In this document: positions 11,849-23,982 of the stretch, piece by piece
Numbering within the stretch: position 1 is the stretch's first letter
How the letters are laid out: each line of letters begins with the position of its first letter
Source of the DNA: Rutpela maculata
Lineage: Eukaryota; Arthropoda; Insecta; Coleoptera; Cerambycidae
Direction: 5' to 3'
Assembly (NCBI GenBank): GCA_936432065.2
Contig: OW386291.2
Location: forward strand, 12,501,821-12,565,820
DNA length: 64,000 bases
The notes under the pieces: generated by a model
Database searches by the model: none
Told to the model about the DNA's origin: nothing
The model's input: the letters and a program-made list of their open reading frames with translations, nothing else
Made by a program: the position numbers and the translations under genes

Positions 11849-14167
11849 TGTTTAAAATACTGTTATAGTACTTTATTAAGTATATCTTACATAAGTAGAC
11901 TACAAATTTCCAATTATACTATGTTGTACAATGTTTTTCTTGACAAACCTTGTCAATTTTATTGAAAAATTCTTCTTGCCCGAGCATGTAAAGCAAAATT
12001 TTGTTCACGAAACCAATAGCAAAATAAAGAATTTAACTGTGAGTAAAGTCTTTTGGTTTTCTTTCATAATGATTTTTTTTCTGAAGTAAAATAAGTAACC
12101 ATCAACAAAATGATATTTCTTTATTTTCTATGTACAAAATTTACATAATTTATTCAATTATTCATCGATTTAAAGAATATTATAAAAACACAAGTTTGGG
12201 AATTAAACTCACTAAAGAGAAGTTTTTAAGCAACCAGAATATAGATGAATAATGTTTTGTTGGCTTGAAACTTAAAGCTATATTTTAGTAAGGGCTTCCT
12301 GTAGAAACGGGGTTGCCAGTCGTGAACTGAGCTCTTAAGCGCACCTCATTCGATATTTTTGAAGAAAACAAAGTTTCAAAGCAAAAACCTTATAAAATAA
12401 GTGAATAATAAACAAATACATAAACTTAAAAAAAATAATAGAAGAAAAATAAATATGATTTTCCTAAACTAAAATAAATAAAATGAAAATATTTCTACAC
12501 GTCCATAAGTAAATAAAATAAATATTATTTTAAATGAAGACATTTCCAAAATAAATTAATAAATAACTCAAGATAATAATTATTAACTATTTACTTAATT
12601 AATGGGATAATAAGAAAGTTTAGGTTCTCATATGCCTTCTATCGGGGTTTCTAATCGAGTAGCCTCTATTTATGCATATTCAATATGAGTAAAATAGGTA
12701 CACGTACCAAAATGACTGTTTTTGTTGAGGAAAAACTGATCATTTGTTTTCCTTGTTTTCATTTCGCTTCTTTTTCAAAGACTTATTAAACAAAAGTAAT
12801 ATATATATTTTACATTGACGACTATTTTGTTAAATGTTTTCATATAAATCCCTCATCCCCTTAATTGCATCTGCACCCATGCAATGGAAAAAAAATAATA
12901 AAAGGTAGGTACGGCAATACAAAAATTCGCGCTCACTCCAAACTTCTCTTCATTTATTTTTTCTTAACTATACATGCGATGTAATATATGTTAAACTCTG
13001 TTACTTAGTATAATTTACCTCAAAATGGAAAGTTTTCGATTTTTTCTTATTGCGTACCTATAACGCTTTTGTTCAAAATTTTAAATTTTGTTGCTTTTCT
13101 TCTATAACCCATATATTGTACAATATTTTGTTCAAAATCTACATACCTCTATAACTAAAAATAAAAATTTAATTTGCAATTTTTTCTTAAAGGTAATATT
13201 AAATAACATGCTGGATTATAGCTAAAAAGTATTATCTATAGGCATTAAACCTGCCTTTCTTCCTTTAAAATTTAACAAACGCAAAGTCGAGTGTCCTATC
13301 ACAAAAATTTATAACAAGTACACCACAATAAATATATAAATTAAAAATGTTTTTCCACATTACGCCAAGTTATAATACACTTGCTAGAAACATGAGTTTA
13401 AACTAAACAACCTCTTGAATAAACTGAAATATAACGGGCACTCAAAAAGTCAGAACTATAAAATAATTTAAAATTTTGACCGTCTATTCTGTTTTAAGGA
13501 ATATTTCGCTCCATCTTTCTCAGCTAAGAGCTCCTGTCTTTGTCTTTCGAGCGCTTGCTTCCGAGATTTTAACAATTTACTTACATTTTTATTTATTAGG
13601 CTTATTAGGTCATCAACAATGTTGCCAAACTGTTTTAGTTAAGAAATCGGGCCGCAGATGCCGCTACATACCAGAGTAGAAATTCCAAAACATCGGGGTA
13701 TAGATTTGGGCTTTTAATATTGATTATTTTTAAATGCTGTATTTAGAAAAAGTTTTGGTATTCAACCAAAGAATTTCGCTAACTCCGTATTTTTCTCGGT
13801 AAATCAAATTATGATTTTTTTTTTCTTCATTAACGGTTTTATAACAATTTCACTGAGTTTCCGGAATACAAAACATTATTATAGACAGATCCCCATTCAT
13901 ACTTTTTTAATTAATGCCTTCTAAGGAACGTAATTCTATACCCAGTATTTCGGCAATATGGCGGACCTCCTTAGCCCTCTTAAGTATAAAGATGACGTAC
14001 ACGTTCACGTCTCAGGTCACAACAGGCTAGAGATGGGTCGTTGGGTCGTTAACTCTGTGACGCTATTTTGTCGCGGTATTTTTAGGTAACGTACCGTCGC
14101 GTTACTAAATGCTAAAATCAGGCCTATGATGGAACGTTTACGTTATTTAACATACACCTGTTATGTT
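11849..14167. other. Intergenic DNA, nothing recognised
   Basis: Very AT-rich, with homopurine/AAATA runs at 12360-12600. A short inverted pair around TATGATGGAACGTTTACG (from about 14127) matches a sequence at about 14630-14655 and brackets the hAT MITE at 14168, so that MITE seems to have landed inside an older palindrome. Confidence 0.5.
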
Positions 14168-14582
14168 TAGTGTTGAGTGAATTCGAATTAAAATACTGGG
14201 TTAACCTGAGTATCAAAATACTCGCTTGATTCCGAGTATTAAAATTTCATCCGAATAGAATATACTCGGATTAATTTTAAGTACAAAACAAAAAAGAACT
14301 GTCAATCGTGCACTTGGATAATAAATTGTTTTTTTAGATTTCTCCCCCCCCCCGCTCATCAATTCTGAGATCTGGGGAGAAAAATTACTAACCTCAGTGA
14401 CACTTGCATTCGCTTTAATCACGATCGCAATTACTGTCGACAGTGATTGAAAAATCGCGATATCACATCACTAATACCTATAGTGAAAATTTAATTCGAC
14501 ATCGGATGATTAATCCGAATATTCTTGTCATCCGATTCCGTGTAATCCGAGTACCGAAATCGTCCGAATATCTACATCACTA
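14168..14582. mobile_element. hAT-type MITE, copy A (415 bp)
   Basis: Terminal repeats TAGTGTTGAGTGAATTCG and CGAATATCTACATCACTA (imperfect inverted pair), flanked by perfect 8-bp target duplications GTTATGTT at 14160-14167 and 14583-14590. It contains a C-rich run and the motif CGAGTATTAAAATTTCATCC. Copy B lies at 35317-35728 in the same orientation. Confidence 0.92.
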
Positions 14583-14734
14583 GTTATGTTGAGCGTGAGA
14601 GAGACAGATGACGGTAACGTGGGTGTTATGAATAATGTTAACGTTCCACCATAGGGCTGAATAACCGGTTACTTTGGAGCGAACGGTAGGTGTTTGACAG
14701 CGCCTGCAGATGTTAATAGAAATTTTAACGCTGT

Positions 14735-15292
14735 GTGTCCACGGTTATTAAACTATAACGGTTACCTCATCCAGTAGCTTCTGGACGAAGGAGCGCGCAG
14801 GGGGGGAACTTCGGTCTAGCGCCTACGTCATGTAGCCACCGATCTCTTTGTCTCTATCTTTTGCATGGGAATCGGATATATGTCTCTCTTGCACGCTTTA
14901 TTTGTTTAATTATTCAGATCAAGGTCAAAGTCTAGGTAAATCCAGAGCCGGCACTAGTTGCCGCGTGTCGTGTTTTCAATTTGTCTGGCATACTACAACG
15001 ACAGTGTGTTTATTTTTATATTGTTTATCTCACATCGTACTGTAACTGTCTGGTGTAATAAACTAGTTTGCTGTCGTCCCAGTGTATATTATTCGTTTAT
15101 ATCAGTGTTTATTAATTGAGTGAGTAGCAAAATGTCTAGTGCCGGCCCTGGCTGGGTCTAGAGGCTACGTCATTTTCGGTTACTCCTCCCGCGCGCTCCT
15201 TCGTCAAAAAGCTGCTGGATGATGCAACCGTATAGTTTACTCTTCGACCATATATTACCATGGTCGAAGAGTTTACTGACCGTGGTGTGTGT
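14735..15292. mobile_element. Inverted-repeat element with about 95-bp arms
   Basis: CACGGTTATTAAACTATA followed by CCTCATCCAGTAGCTTCTGG and GACGAAGGAGCGCGC at 14740-14800 is mirrored at about 15190-15290. A third copy of one arm is at 32970-33050 inside another element. The right arm is interrupted by a perfect 38-bp palindrome (TACTCTTCGACCAT...ATGGTCGAAGAGTTTA, about 15237-15279), apparently a micro-insertion duplicating TTTAC. Confidence 0.75.
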
Positions 15293-16550
15293 CAACGTCA
15301 CAGCGACCAAGGTTTGTAAATTTTGACCAGCGACAAGCTGGACCAGAATAAGCAGTGTTGCCAATTGCCGGAGAATTCTCCGCTTTTCGGAGAATTTGAC
15401 TGCCTGCGGAGAATCTGGCGGAGAATGCCTTTTTAACGGAGAATTGGCGGAGAATATAGGGTGACAGAATTTATAATTGTTTCTTTATTAAAACAAATAA
15501 CAAAACAATGCAGCTCTGTTTTCTTGCAGTTTAGTAGTTTATGTAAATGATAACAGATGGCAATATGTGTGTATTCAGTTTCATTAAGGGTCAACAGAGG
15601 CCGGTTGTCGACCAATGATTTCAAGTAGTGAGCTCGATACTTTGGAGTGAGCACCGATAGGCTGGAGCTGGAAGAAGCTTTAGAGAGAGAAAGGAGAAAG
15701 CCATATTTGAAGGTTATCTGTCTCAGTTTCCTGAATAATTAGTTTACAAGTGAGAGGGAGCCAGAGTGCCTCCAAATTCAGCTTATCTCTAAAGTTTCTT
15801 TGAAAGGGAACAATAGGTTCCTAATTGTTCATACTCATTCCAGTATGTATATAGAGTTCACTAATCTCAAGCGCGCTCCAAACCTGGTTGTGGTGATTCA
15901 TCACAACCAAGTTTTATTAATTCATTACTGATTAATTAAAATATCAATTTGTGCAAATTAGTAATGGACTAATGGATTACATATTGAGAAGCAATTAAAG
16001 ATCAATATATTTTTTGTTGTATACACTGAGAAAAACGTTCCAAGTAAACAGTGATTCTAACACAATTTTCATGAAGACAAGTGCCTAGTTTGTTTTCCAA
16101 TAATGTTGCGTAGCAGTTGTAATAAGTAAAACAGAAACTCTGACACGAGGTAAATAGCTCCTAATAACTACGCAAATAGCACCAATATAACACGAACACT
16201 TGTGTTAATAGTTTACTTGTCAATAATCCTCAGTTGTTTTACCATGGACATTGATGCTTTTGTAGTAATTAAAGGAGCGAATTTGACTTTTTTTTACTAG
16301 TAGGAAGTGTACAAACATTTTCTGTTAGTGGACAGTTTACTAGCATTTAACATTCAGTTACTTAAACCTAGAAAAAAAAGCATGTTCGGCTATTTTCGCG
16401 AGGACTCGAGCATTTGCTTGGTGGCTTTGGCAACTTTGATTTATTCATTCCTCATTCGATCACTTGATGACTTGACTTATGACTTTACTGTGGTTTCTTT
16501 TACGTTGTTTTTAATTTCTGCTGGCGTTCGTGGTGTTTATGTGCATATAT

Positions 16551-16823
16551 GATGGATTATACAAAATTATTAAACCACTGGGGACCGGAGGAGCATATAG
16601 ATGTGTTTAATGGTAGGTAAAACTACAATTGATTGCGTATTTATAAGTTCATTCTTTTTGTTCCTTTCAGACGATTCCACTTGATCTCTTCTCATATTAC
16701 CCCGATTATTTTCTCCTGTAAATTTAAAGAAGTCTTAAAGGCAAAACCAGATGGAGGCCAACAAGAGCCAAGATTCAAGACAGCTTCTTTTTCACATAGA
16801 GGTACAAAACATGTTCAGTAGTA
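16551..16823 (+). pseudogene. Possible two-exon fragment inside the hAT element
   Basis: MDYTKLLNHWGPEEHIDVFN reads from the ATG near 16551 up to a GTAGGT/GTAAAA donor pair at 16613-16622, followed after a short TTTCAG-ending intron by a 50-codon open stretch to TAG at 16821-16823. The first part resembles the start of a SAM-like helical domain, seen in some transposon-linked insect proteins. Either splice choice gives a short product, so this is a remnant at best. Confidence 0.3.
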
Positions 16824-17514
16824 AAATCCCAATACAATTTTTCTGGATAAATTTGAACAAATCCATGTACCTATTTTTTCAATACATAACTACTTGCACG
16901 AATTCTATTGCTAAAAGCAAATCACTTAGATTTGTTCAAATTTATCCTAAGTGGTATTTAAATAGATTATTTCCTGAGTAAATGTTGTAAATTTGTATTA
17001 AATAATTTTTGTTGAGATCTGTCAATTTTACTAGGGTAAACGAAATCGAATAAATTTGCGGCAGGTCCTGTCAGTCAATTTTTCCATTTATTAAAATTAC
17101 TAATGTATGATCAAAATTGATGGTTCTGATTGGTCAGAATTGACACGAGGGAAATAGTCATAGTTATGAGTTTCAAGGACTATTCTAATTTACAGATTAG
17201 GTTTTTTACAACTAGCTCAAATAATAAAATAGTCTTTCCTTTCTGACAATGACATGACACATAAGATTCCTAAAATCCGATAGGTATTTTCAAAATCTAA
17301 AACTAAGGTATGAGAATTTTAATAATTATTGTACATTTTGAGATTATTTCTCGGATTATTTAAAAAAATTATTTTGCAATTTTTTTCTTACTATTTTTGT
17401 TAAACTCGAGCTTACAAATGTGGTGTAGAAAAACTTCAAAAAATGTACCTATATCAGGTTGTCCGTTGACATAATTGTAACATAATAATGAAGCTTTATT
17501 CTTTTTTCTTGTAG

Positions 17515-17728
17515 AATTTCAATTCATTTCAAGATGTTATTGAGAGACGAAGAGCCAAACTGGACTTATATGATATCCCCTACAACCTTTTCCCTATTCA
17601 TTAGGAGAAGACTCTTATTACATTGTAGTAAATGAAGTGAAATATAAATGTGATTCCTGCATCAGATGTTTGGAACTTAAAGCAATACAGTCGTCGACAG
17701 TAGTTCATTGTACCATTGCATTACTTGG
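17515..17728 (+). pseudogene. Exon-like remnant with one in-frame TAG
   Basis: After a good acceptor (TTCTTTTTTCTTGTAG ending 17514) one frame reads FNSFQDVIERRRAKLDLYDI..., meets TAG at 17602-17604, then continues as GEDSYYIVVNEVKYKCDSC...LELKAIQ to about 17728. The TAG could also be an acceptor dinucleotide (TTTTCCCTATTCATTAG), in which case the upstream stretch would be intron. The Cys pairs suggest a zinc-binding region. Family unknown. Confidence 0.35.
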
Positions 17729-18685
17729 TATGTTATTCTTTTTCTGCCTTGAGTAGTTGTGAAAGATATTAGTGAATAATGTTAATTAGTTCTTGTGTTA
17801 TGTTGGTGCATATCCCAGTTTTTTAGTAGTCTTATTTCTCTTTGTATTAGCCCAGTTGTTATTTTTTGTGTTACACATTTTCAAATGAATACATGCAAAT
17901 TATTATTATTTGTCTGTTTCTTTTATATCCTAAATATCAAAAGAAGAAATCACCTTATATTTGAACCATGTGATTACAATAATAGTTACACATCATATCA
18001 GAAACTTTTTTATTAATTTCTCACAAAAGTTTGTCCTTGATAAAAGTTGCTTTTCCTAAAATTAAGATTACATACATTATTTTTAAAAACCTCTTATCAT
18101 ATACGAGGGAGACACAAAACTATGAATTTGGTTTCACAGTATCGTACTTATCTTTATTTTTGAAAATATTGAAGAATGTTGAAAATATTGTTTTTAATTA
18201 AAAATATTAAATAATATGTCACAAGTTACATTTAGGACTAGTTTAATATATTTTTTAAATAACTTAAAATATGAGATATACTTGTAATAGTCAATAATAA
18301 TCATGTTATTTTCACTTCATTTCAATTTTCATTCAAAAATATCAAAATAATGCAAATAAATCAAGTAGATTGTATAAAAATTGATAAATTTTTAAAGATG
18401 TAGAAAAAAATTGTTTAGAAACTTCATTTATTTGCAATATTTTCACATTTTTTTAATTAAATGAAATTAAAAAAGAAACTGAACTAATCGTGTTCTAAGT
18501 AAATCTTATTTTTTAAAAAGTCTCCAGTTAGCCATGGTAGCTGTGATTTCATATCTTTGAGTATAAATTTTAATTCGATTTTTAGTTCAACGCCATCAAC
18601 TTTTATCAAAAATCAATTTTTCTGAGAAATTTTTAAAAAATTTACCATATATGATGCGTACTATTGTGATCGCGCACTGCATATA

Positions 18686-19661
18686 CAGCGTGTCCCACTT
18701 TTTAATGACCCCTCTCAGTATCTCAGTTATTAGTCATCCGATTTCAACCAAATCTGAATCGGTATCAAAGACCTCTATACTATGACTTTTTTGATAAAAA
18801 CAATACTTATTTTATTATCGGTCCAGTGAAAGAATGTTTGGGTGGTAAGATATATTGTAGTCTGTTACCGGTCTATAATCTAATCCGTATTCCGCTTTAT
18901 ATTAAAGGACAATCTATACATTCGTGAGACCATCGATCTTTCCTTGGGCCGACAATAGTATTGATGTGCATTTTTATTAAGAAAAAAAAGGGCAATTTTT
19001 GAGATCATTAGGCATTATTTACTGAAAAACTTAACGCAATATTATTGATCAGAATCTCTCTAAAATTTTACATTTTAATTAATAATTTAGAAACTAACTG
19101 TTCCTTGAAAAAAAATCATTCTTCATTTTCTATTTATATTTACTTTTTTCTGCCACCTATAATATCATCAAAACTTTTAAATTCGGCAATCTTCAATAAA
19201 ACAATATGGCAAAGTTAATTTTCTGAAAAATACTTTTTAAATTCTTATGGCTTACAAAATTTGATTGTATCGATGGCACTGATGGGGGTAGAAAAAGTGA
19301 ATTTTAATGGAAAATGAAGATTTACTTATTAATTTATGAATATTTAAAAAATGTATTTTTATGCATGGGTGCTGTAATTCGAAAACCATAGGAAATATAA
19401 AATTTTATATATAACGGGGGTTCCAAAGCAAACTGATCAATAATATTGCCTGAGATTTTCAGTAAAAAAAAATGCCTAATATGACTTCTCAAAACCTTTT
19501 ATTCTTATATATAAAAGTGGACGCCATAATGACTGAATAAGTTTTGTTTTATTAAAAAAAGTCATAGTAAAGGTCTTTGATATCGATCCAAATTTGGTGG
19601 AAATCGGATGACTATAATAACTGAGATATGGAGGCTTAACCATTAAAATCGGGACATACTG
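18686..19661. mobile_element. Mariner-like (TA-targeting) foldback element, nested in the hAT element
   Basis: CAGCGTGTCCCACTTTTTAATG at the left and its diverged complement ending ...GGGACATACTG at the right, both flanked by TATA. The arms share about 120 bp (CTCAGTTAT.AGTCATCCGATTT, ATATCAAAGACCT) and weaker pairing runs almost to the centre. A related copy, split by another insertion, ends at 34740. No transposase ORF. Confidence 0.82.
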
Positions 19662-19854
19662 TATATACAGAATCTATTCATATTAATAAAACTGTCTAAT
19701 AATAGCTAGATTAAATATCGATTAAGACAAGTTAACTGTTTATTAATGAATAATAGTTAGTTCACTAGCTAGAAATCTCTAGAAAACTTAGTGCAAGTGA
19801 CTTTTTTAAGGTAAGTTAAGTCATTATCTATTTAACACAAGTATTCAGTTTCTT

Positions 19855-20105
19855 TGTCCAAACTAACTAAGCTAATGATGATAAATATACCATTCACTAA
19901 CAATAGAAGCATACTTTATTAAGTATAAATACATTCCTATATTTATCATAAGTACATTCGTTTACTAATGGAAAGTAGTAGTTTTCTTTGTTAAAACTAA
20001 CCAGATTAATAATGATAAATACACAATTCATTAAAGATAGAGACATACTTTCCTAAGTATAAATACACTACTATATTTATTATAAGTACAGTGGCTTACT
20101 AATGG
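19855..20105. repeat. Two tandem copies of a 125-bp unit
   Basis: TTTCTTTGT..AAACTAAC...TAATGATAAATA...AAGTATAAATACA... repeats once, about 80 percent alike by eye, near the right end of the hAT element. Confidence 0.7.
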
Positions 20106-20384
20106 GAAGAAGTTGATCTTGCCTAAAAACTGTTTAATTCCTGTTAGCAACTTGTGTCAGGATTCCTATTTTACTTATAGCTAAGAAGTGGTGGAGTAGT
20201 CCCATATACAGATGAACTTTTTACTTACCAATATTAAAATTTTAATTGTGGCTAATAAACTTTTTTCTCAGTGTAGAAGATTTTGATATTTTATTTTTGG
20301 CGGAGAATTTCTTCGATTTGCGGAGAATTTTAAGGCAGTAGGCGGAGAATTTTAGAAAGCTCTGTTGGCAACACTGAGAATAAG

Positions 20385-22003
20385 AGCCATTTGTATTTAA
20401 GTAGGCTTTAACTAAGCCGTCGATATCGGCGGCTTAAAGTATCCCACTAAACAAAATATATATCCGTAATATTACGCAATATTAAACTGAAGTAACATGT
20501 GTCACAGGCGGGGGTGAACTACCCCAAAAGATAAATAAATATATAAACTTGAAAATAATATATATATTGAATGAAGTTATAATACTTATGTTATATATGC
20601 CATCCATGCCAAAAATTCCACATAGAAACTTATAAAAAAAAAAGTGATGCGGTTTTATCGTTCCTATAAGTTATATTAGTATTATACAGACAGGATTTTA
20701 TCTGTTTTATTAAGTTTTAAATCGGTTATGAAACAGTAATTCCGAATGAGCTATTTGGAATTATCATGTTGCCCTTTCATGAGTACTTATATGAAATATA
20801 CATCAGCAAATCTACAGTTTAGTGTCTGCAAATGCACTCTTGCCCTTATATCTGTAATAGTATATTACGTAATGAGAATTGTAAGGAGCATATTACGCAC
20901 GAATGGAAAAGTTACGCACGATGCCGCGTAGCGGCGAGTGCGTATTTCCATGAGTGCGTAATTGCTTTACAATTCGAATTATGTACTATACTTTACCTAC
21001 GATCATATTTGTTTATTTATTTAGTAAAATCTGGATTTAGTTTACTTGTCAACAATGTCATTCAACAAATATTATGTCAGTTTTGACAGCGTTTGAAAAT
21101 TACGTAGGTGCGTTTGTTTTTTTTAAACCCCGCGTCAGCGATAAAAGCCACCTATAATTGGGTGTCCCGTGCGTTTTGTTTACCGTGCGATTTGTTTACA
21201 GTGCGTTTTGTTTACAATACGTAAAGTTCAACTTACATGAATGGCAGGTAGTGTGTTTTTTACTATTTACAGTAGTGATCGTAGGTAAACATATGGAATT
21301 ACAGATACAGCTTTAAAGAGATTCTAAACTTTTCTATAAGTAATATCATAATAGTTTCAGTCCGTCCTTTCTCCAGTATCTATCGTATGTAACACACCAT
21401 TTATCAACATGTTTTTATTGTAAATTTCAACATTGTCTTTTTATTAGTATTAATGGGGATATACATGTCAACAAATGTACAGTTTCAATTGTATATTTTA
21501 CAGATGTATTTTTATTGTAAACTTCCATTTTACTTTTTTATTAGTATTAATTTGGATATGCATGCCGACAAATGTACAGTTTAAATTGCATATTTCAAAT
21601 AGAAATACTAATATAGTGGTAAACACAAAATACTGCAAAGTCCTCATTATCTCGGGTGTTCCTGTTCTAGCCTAGAAGCAATGAATGAGTTGGCAGTGAA
21701 AGAGACTGCTTTACTTTTAATTTAACAAACACACGTCAGTTCCTTAGGTCACATTAGATTAGATATGAATTAGCGACACGTATATAGCTCCCTCTACTGG
21801 AGCCTGGAGTAAAGTTGCTGCTGAAATTTCTATCAGTTTATACCAGAATGGAGCAGCAAAATGAGTCAAGCCGTATTAATTTGTAAATCCAAACATTTAC
21901 TTATACCACATCAATGAGAATTTATGAGAACAGTATCTAATGTAAAACGTGCGGCTTTCCGTGGTTAAATGGCAAGTGTTTCTATAAGAAACGAGCTGCA
22001 ATA
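20385..22003. other. Intergenic DNA with a hairpin and short tandem repeats
   Basis: Holds an approximately 100-bp hairpin at 20873-20974 and three 16-bp tandem motifs (GTGCGTTTTGTTTACC, 21165-21215). The paired segments GTAAACTTCCATTTTAC / TTTTTATTAGTATTAATTTGG near 21430-21560 also repeat loosely. No gene. Confidence 0.5.
20873..20974. repeat. Imperfect hairpin, about 100 bp
   Basis: GAATTGTAA...ATTACGCACGAATGGAAA pairs with TTTCCATGAGTGCGTAAT...TTTACAATTC around a GC-rich centre GATGCCGCGTAGCGGC. Probably a small MITE. Confidence 0.7.
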
Positions 22004-22785
22004 TATTTATTAACGTAAGGTGAGTAATAATGGAAAAAATACATAACAGTTTTCATATTTATTTAGTGATCAGTTTACATTTAATTTCATTCAATTCAAT
22101 TTATTGTACATAAATAATGTCTTATGCCGTTATACCGACATTGTCCGTTCCCCATCGACACAATATTTATTAAATTTGGAGTTTTTAATCGGCAAATTCA
22201 TTTAATATGCTCAGTGGATCACTAACTGAACTATGGGTCAATCTGTGTGTTAAAGACAAGTTGTAATGTTCGAGCAGTACACAGTATCATTAATCACTAC
22301 AACTGTTATAGTTTTCGATTACTCTTCTTGTGTTGATGGGAGCACTTTTGCACTTGTTGCCAAAGATGATGGTTTTGCTGTGGCGAAATAATCTTTCATG
22401 TTTGCATCATATTCTGAAGAATCACTATTTCTCTACTACTGTTTAACTGTTTCTTCAGTTTTCTATAAAACGTGGATGAGTGCTGATAAACTTTATTTCG
22501 CTTTCACTGAGCATTTCAGATGCCGCCATTTTATTCAATGCCAATAATTATATAAATTGTCTTAAAAGTTAATATTACTCTATAGTAGATTTTCAAGGTA
22601 TATGTAACTTTTAAGTCATTTTCAATTAGTGGGGAGTAGTAAAGATAACTTCAAAGCCCCTATGTTCGTAGAAATAACCTCATTTTTACTCGAGATGTCA
22701 CTAATAAGTTAGACTACTTTCAAGTGGTCCTTTGGTAAAGCTGTGCAGTCGGCATTACTACCAATTTTCACTTTGCACTTGAGGA
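22004..22785. repeat. 782-bp direct repeat, copy 1
   Basis: Nearly identical to 24999-25781 in the same orientation, 3 kb away. On the minus strand both copies hold a short coding-like remnant: MAASEMLSESEIKFISTHP followed by a stop and, in another frame, KDYFATAKPSSLATSAKVLP to TAA. This suggests a decayed small protein or first exon of a mobile gene family. Confidence 0.9.
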
Positions 22786-23815
22786 CCCAAGCAGCAATTT
22801 TAGTAGTTTCTACGTAATAGTTGCCATTAGGGGAACTTTAAAGGTTTCCGCAACTAAGGACTGTTACGTAATGGGAACCATCCTTCTACCAAGTATTCAC
22901 CAAAATGGGGAATAATAATTACGTAGCAAATTACTATTCCGGTACTTCTACCATTACCGTGTTGAAGACTAGGTTATTACGTAAACGGGACGTAACCAAG
23001 TAGTAGAAATGACTAACTTTTGGAACAGCTCAGCTGACCGAAATGAGAGCGCAAACTATATATTTGGCTCTCTGTTATTCGAATAACAAATTAATGACTT
23101 ACTGAGTTTAAGCACATGATATGTCCAAGGTCCAAGTTAAGGTGATTATATACAACATGCATAAGCATATATTATAAATCATGATGTTTTGCATTTACCC
23201 TGGGTGTGGATATTAAAACCACCACTTGCTTTCTGTAAAATGTTATCATGATGCTTCGATAAAAAAGACGCCCCCTCGAGAAAATGTTTTTTTCGGAAAA
23301 AAAATTTTTTGCAAAAATTATGTGTACAAGCAAAACTGCAAAATTTTTTATGGAAAACGTTTTTTTTTAAATTTTATATATTATAAAGTAATAATCTATT
23401 TAGAAAACATATTTGTAAATGACTATAATAAAAAGAAATTTTTTATTGAATTATATTTTTATCCGTGTCAATATGGCGTCTTCATTCAACAACAGAAAAA
23501 TGACGATTTTAATTGCAGTAACTTAGTGGTTGAAAAAACCAAAATTATTTCCCTACAAGTTACATTTACTATAAAGTAGCAGATGCCACCAACGTTATAG
23601 TTGTTGTTACTTTAAAAGTGGTGACGGCAACTGCAACAATTTCACTGTGTAGTTATATTTACCTACTAACTTATTTTCATGTTGGTAGAATTGGCAGAAT
23701 CGATATAGGTAATTTTTTTTTTTTTAATTGGCAACGCGGTAATAACTGTTAAAGTGTCATGTCACTGTGTGCGATGGGAATTTGTGGATTATTAAAAATA
23801 ACAATTACCGCACTT
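22786..23815. other. Spacer between direct repeats, nothing recognised
   Basis: AT-rich. The 117-codon ORF at 23226-23579 is Lys, Phe, Ile and Tyr-rich low-complexity translation and is not supported. Confidence 0.5.
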
Positions 23816-23940
23816 TTCTAAATTCACCGGTGGACGCACCGGGTGGACAAAATACGAAACTGATTGGCTATGCTTTTCAAAATAGCCAATCAATAAATAA
23901 TGTTATTGCTTACCGGTACGATCCGCCGGTGAATTTAGAA
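23816..23940. mobile_element. MITE, 125 bp
   Basis: TTCTAAATTCACCGG at the left end matches CCGGTGAATTTAGAA at the right end; an inner stem GATTGGCTAT/ATAGCCAATC is also present. No convincing target duplication. Confidence 0.7.
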
Positions 23941-23982
23941 ATCTGCCCTTATTATACTTTTTAAGTACTTTTTATTATCTGA

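Larger units (their letters stand above)
15353..20376. mobile_element. 5-kb hAT-type element without recognisable transposase
   Basis: Ends are CAGTGTTGCCAA and TTGGCAACACTG, flanked by identical 8-mers AGAATAAG (15345-15352 and 20377-20384). Both sub-terminal regions carry clusters of GCGGAGAAT or GGCGGAGAATT (15375-15455 and 20305-20350), as expected of transposase-binding repeats. Inside are scattered exon-like pieces (16551-16820, 17515-17728), a tandem duplication (19855-20105) and a nested mariner-like foldback (18686-19661). No hAT transposase domain is readable, so the element was moved in trans or has lost its gene. Confidence 0.88.

Noticed and set aside
23226..23579. 117-aa plus-strand ORF
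   Set aside because: Low-complexity Lys/Phe/Ile/Tyr composition in an AT-rich tract, no family, no promoter or splice context.
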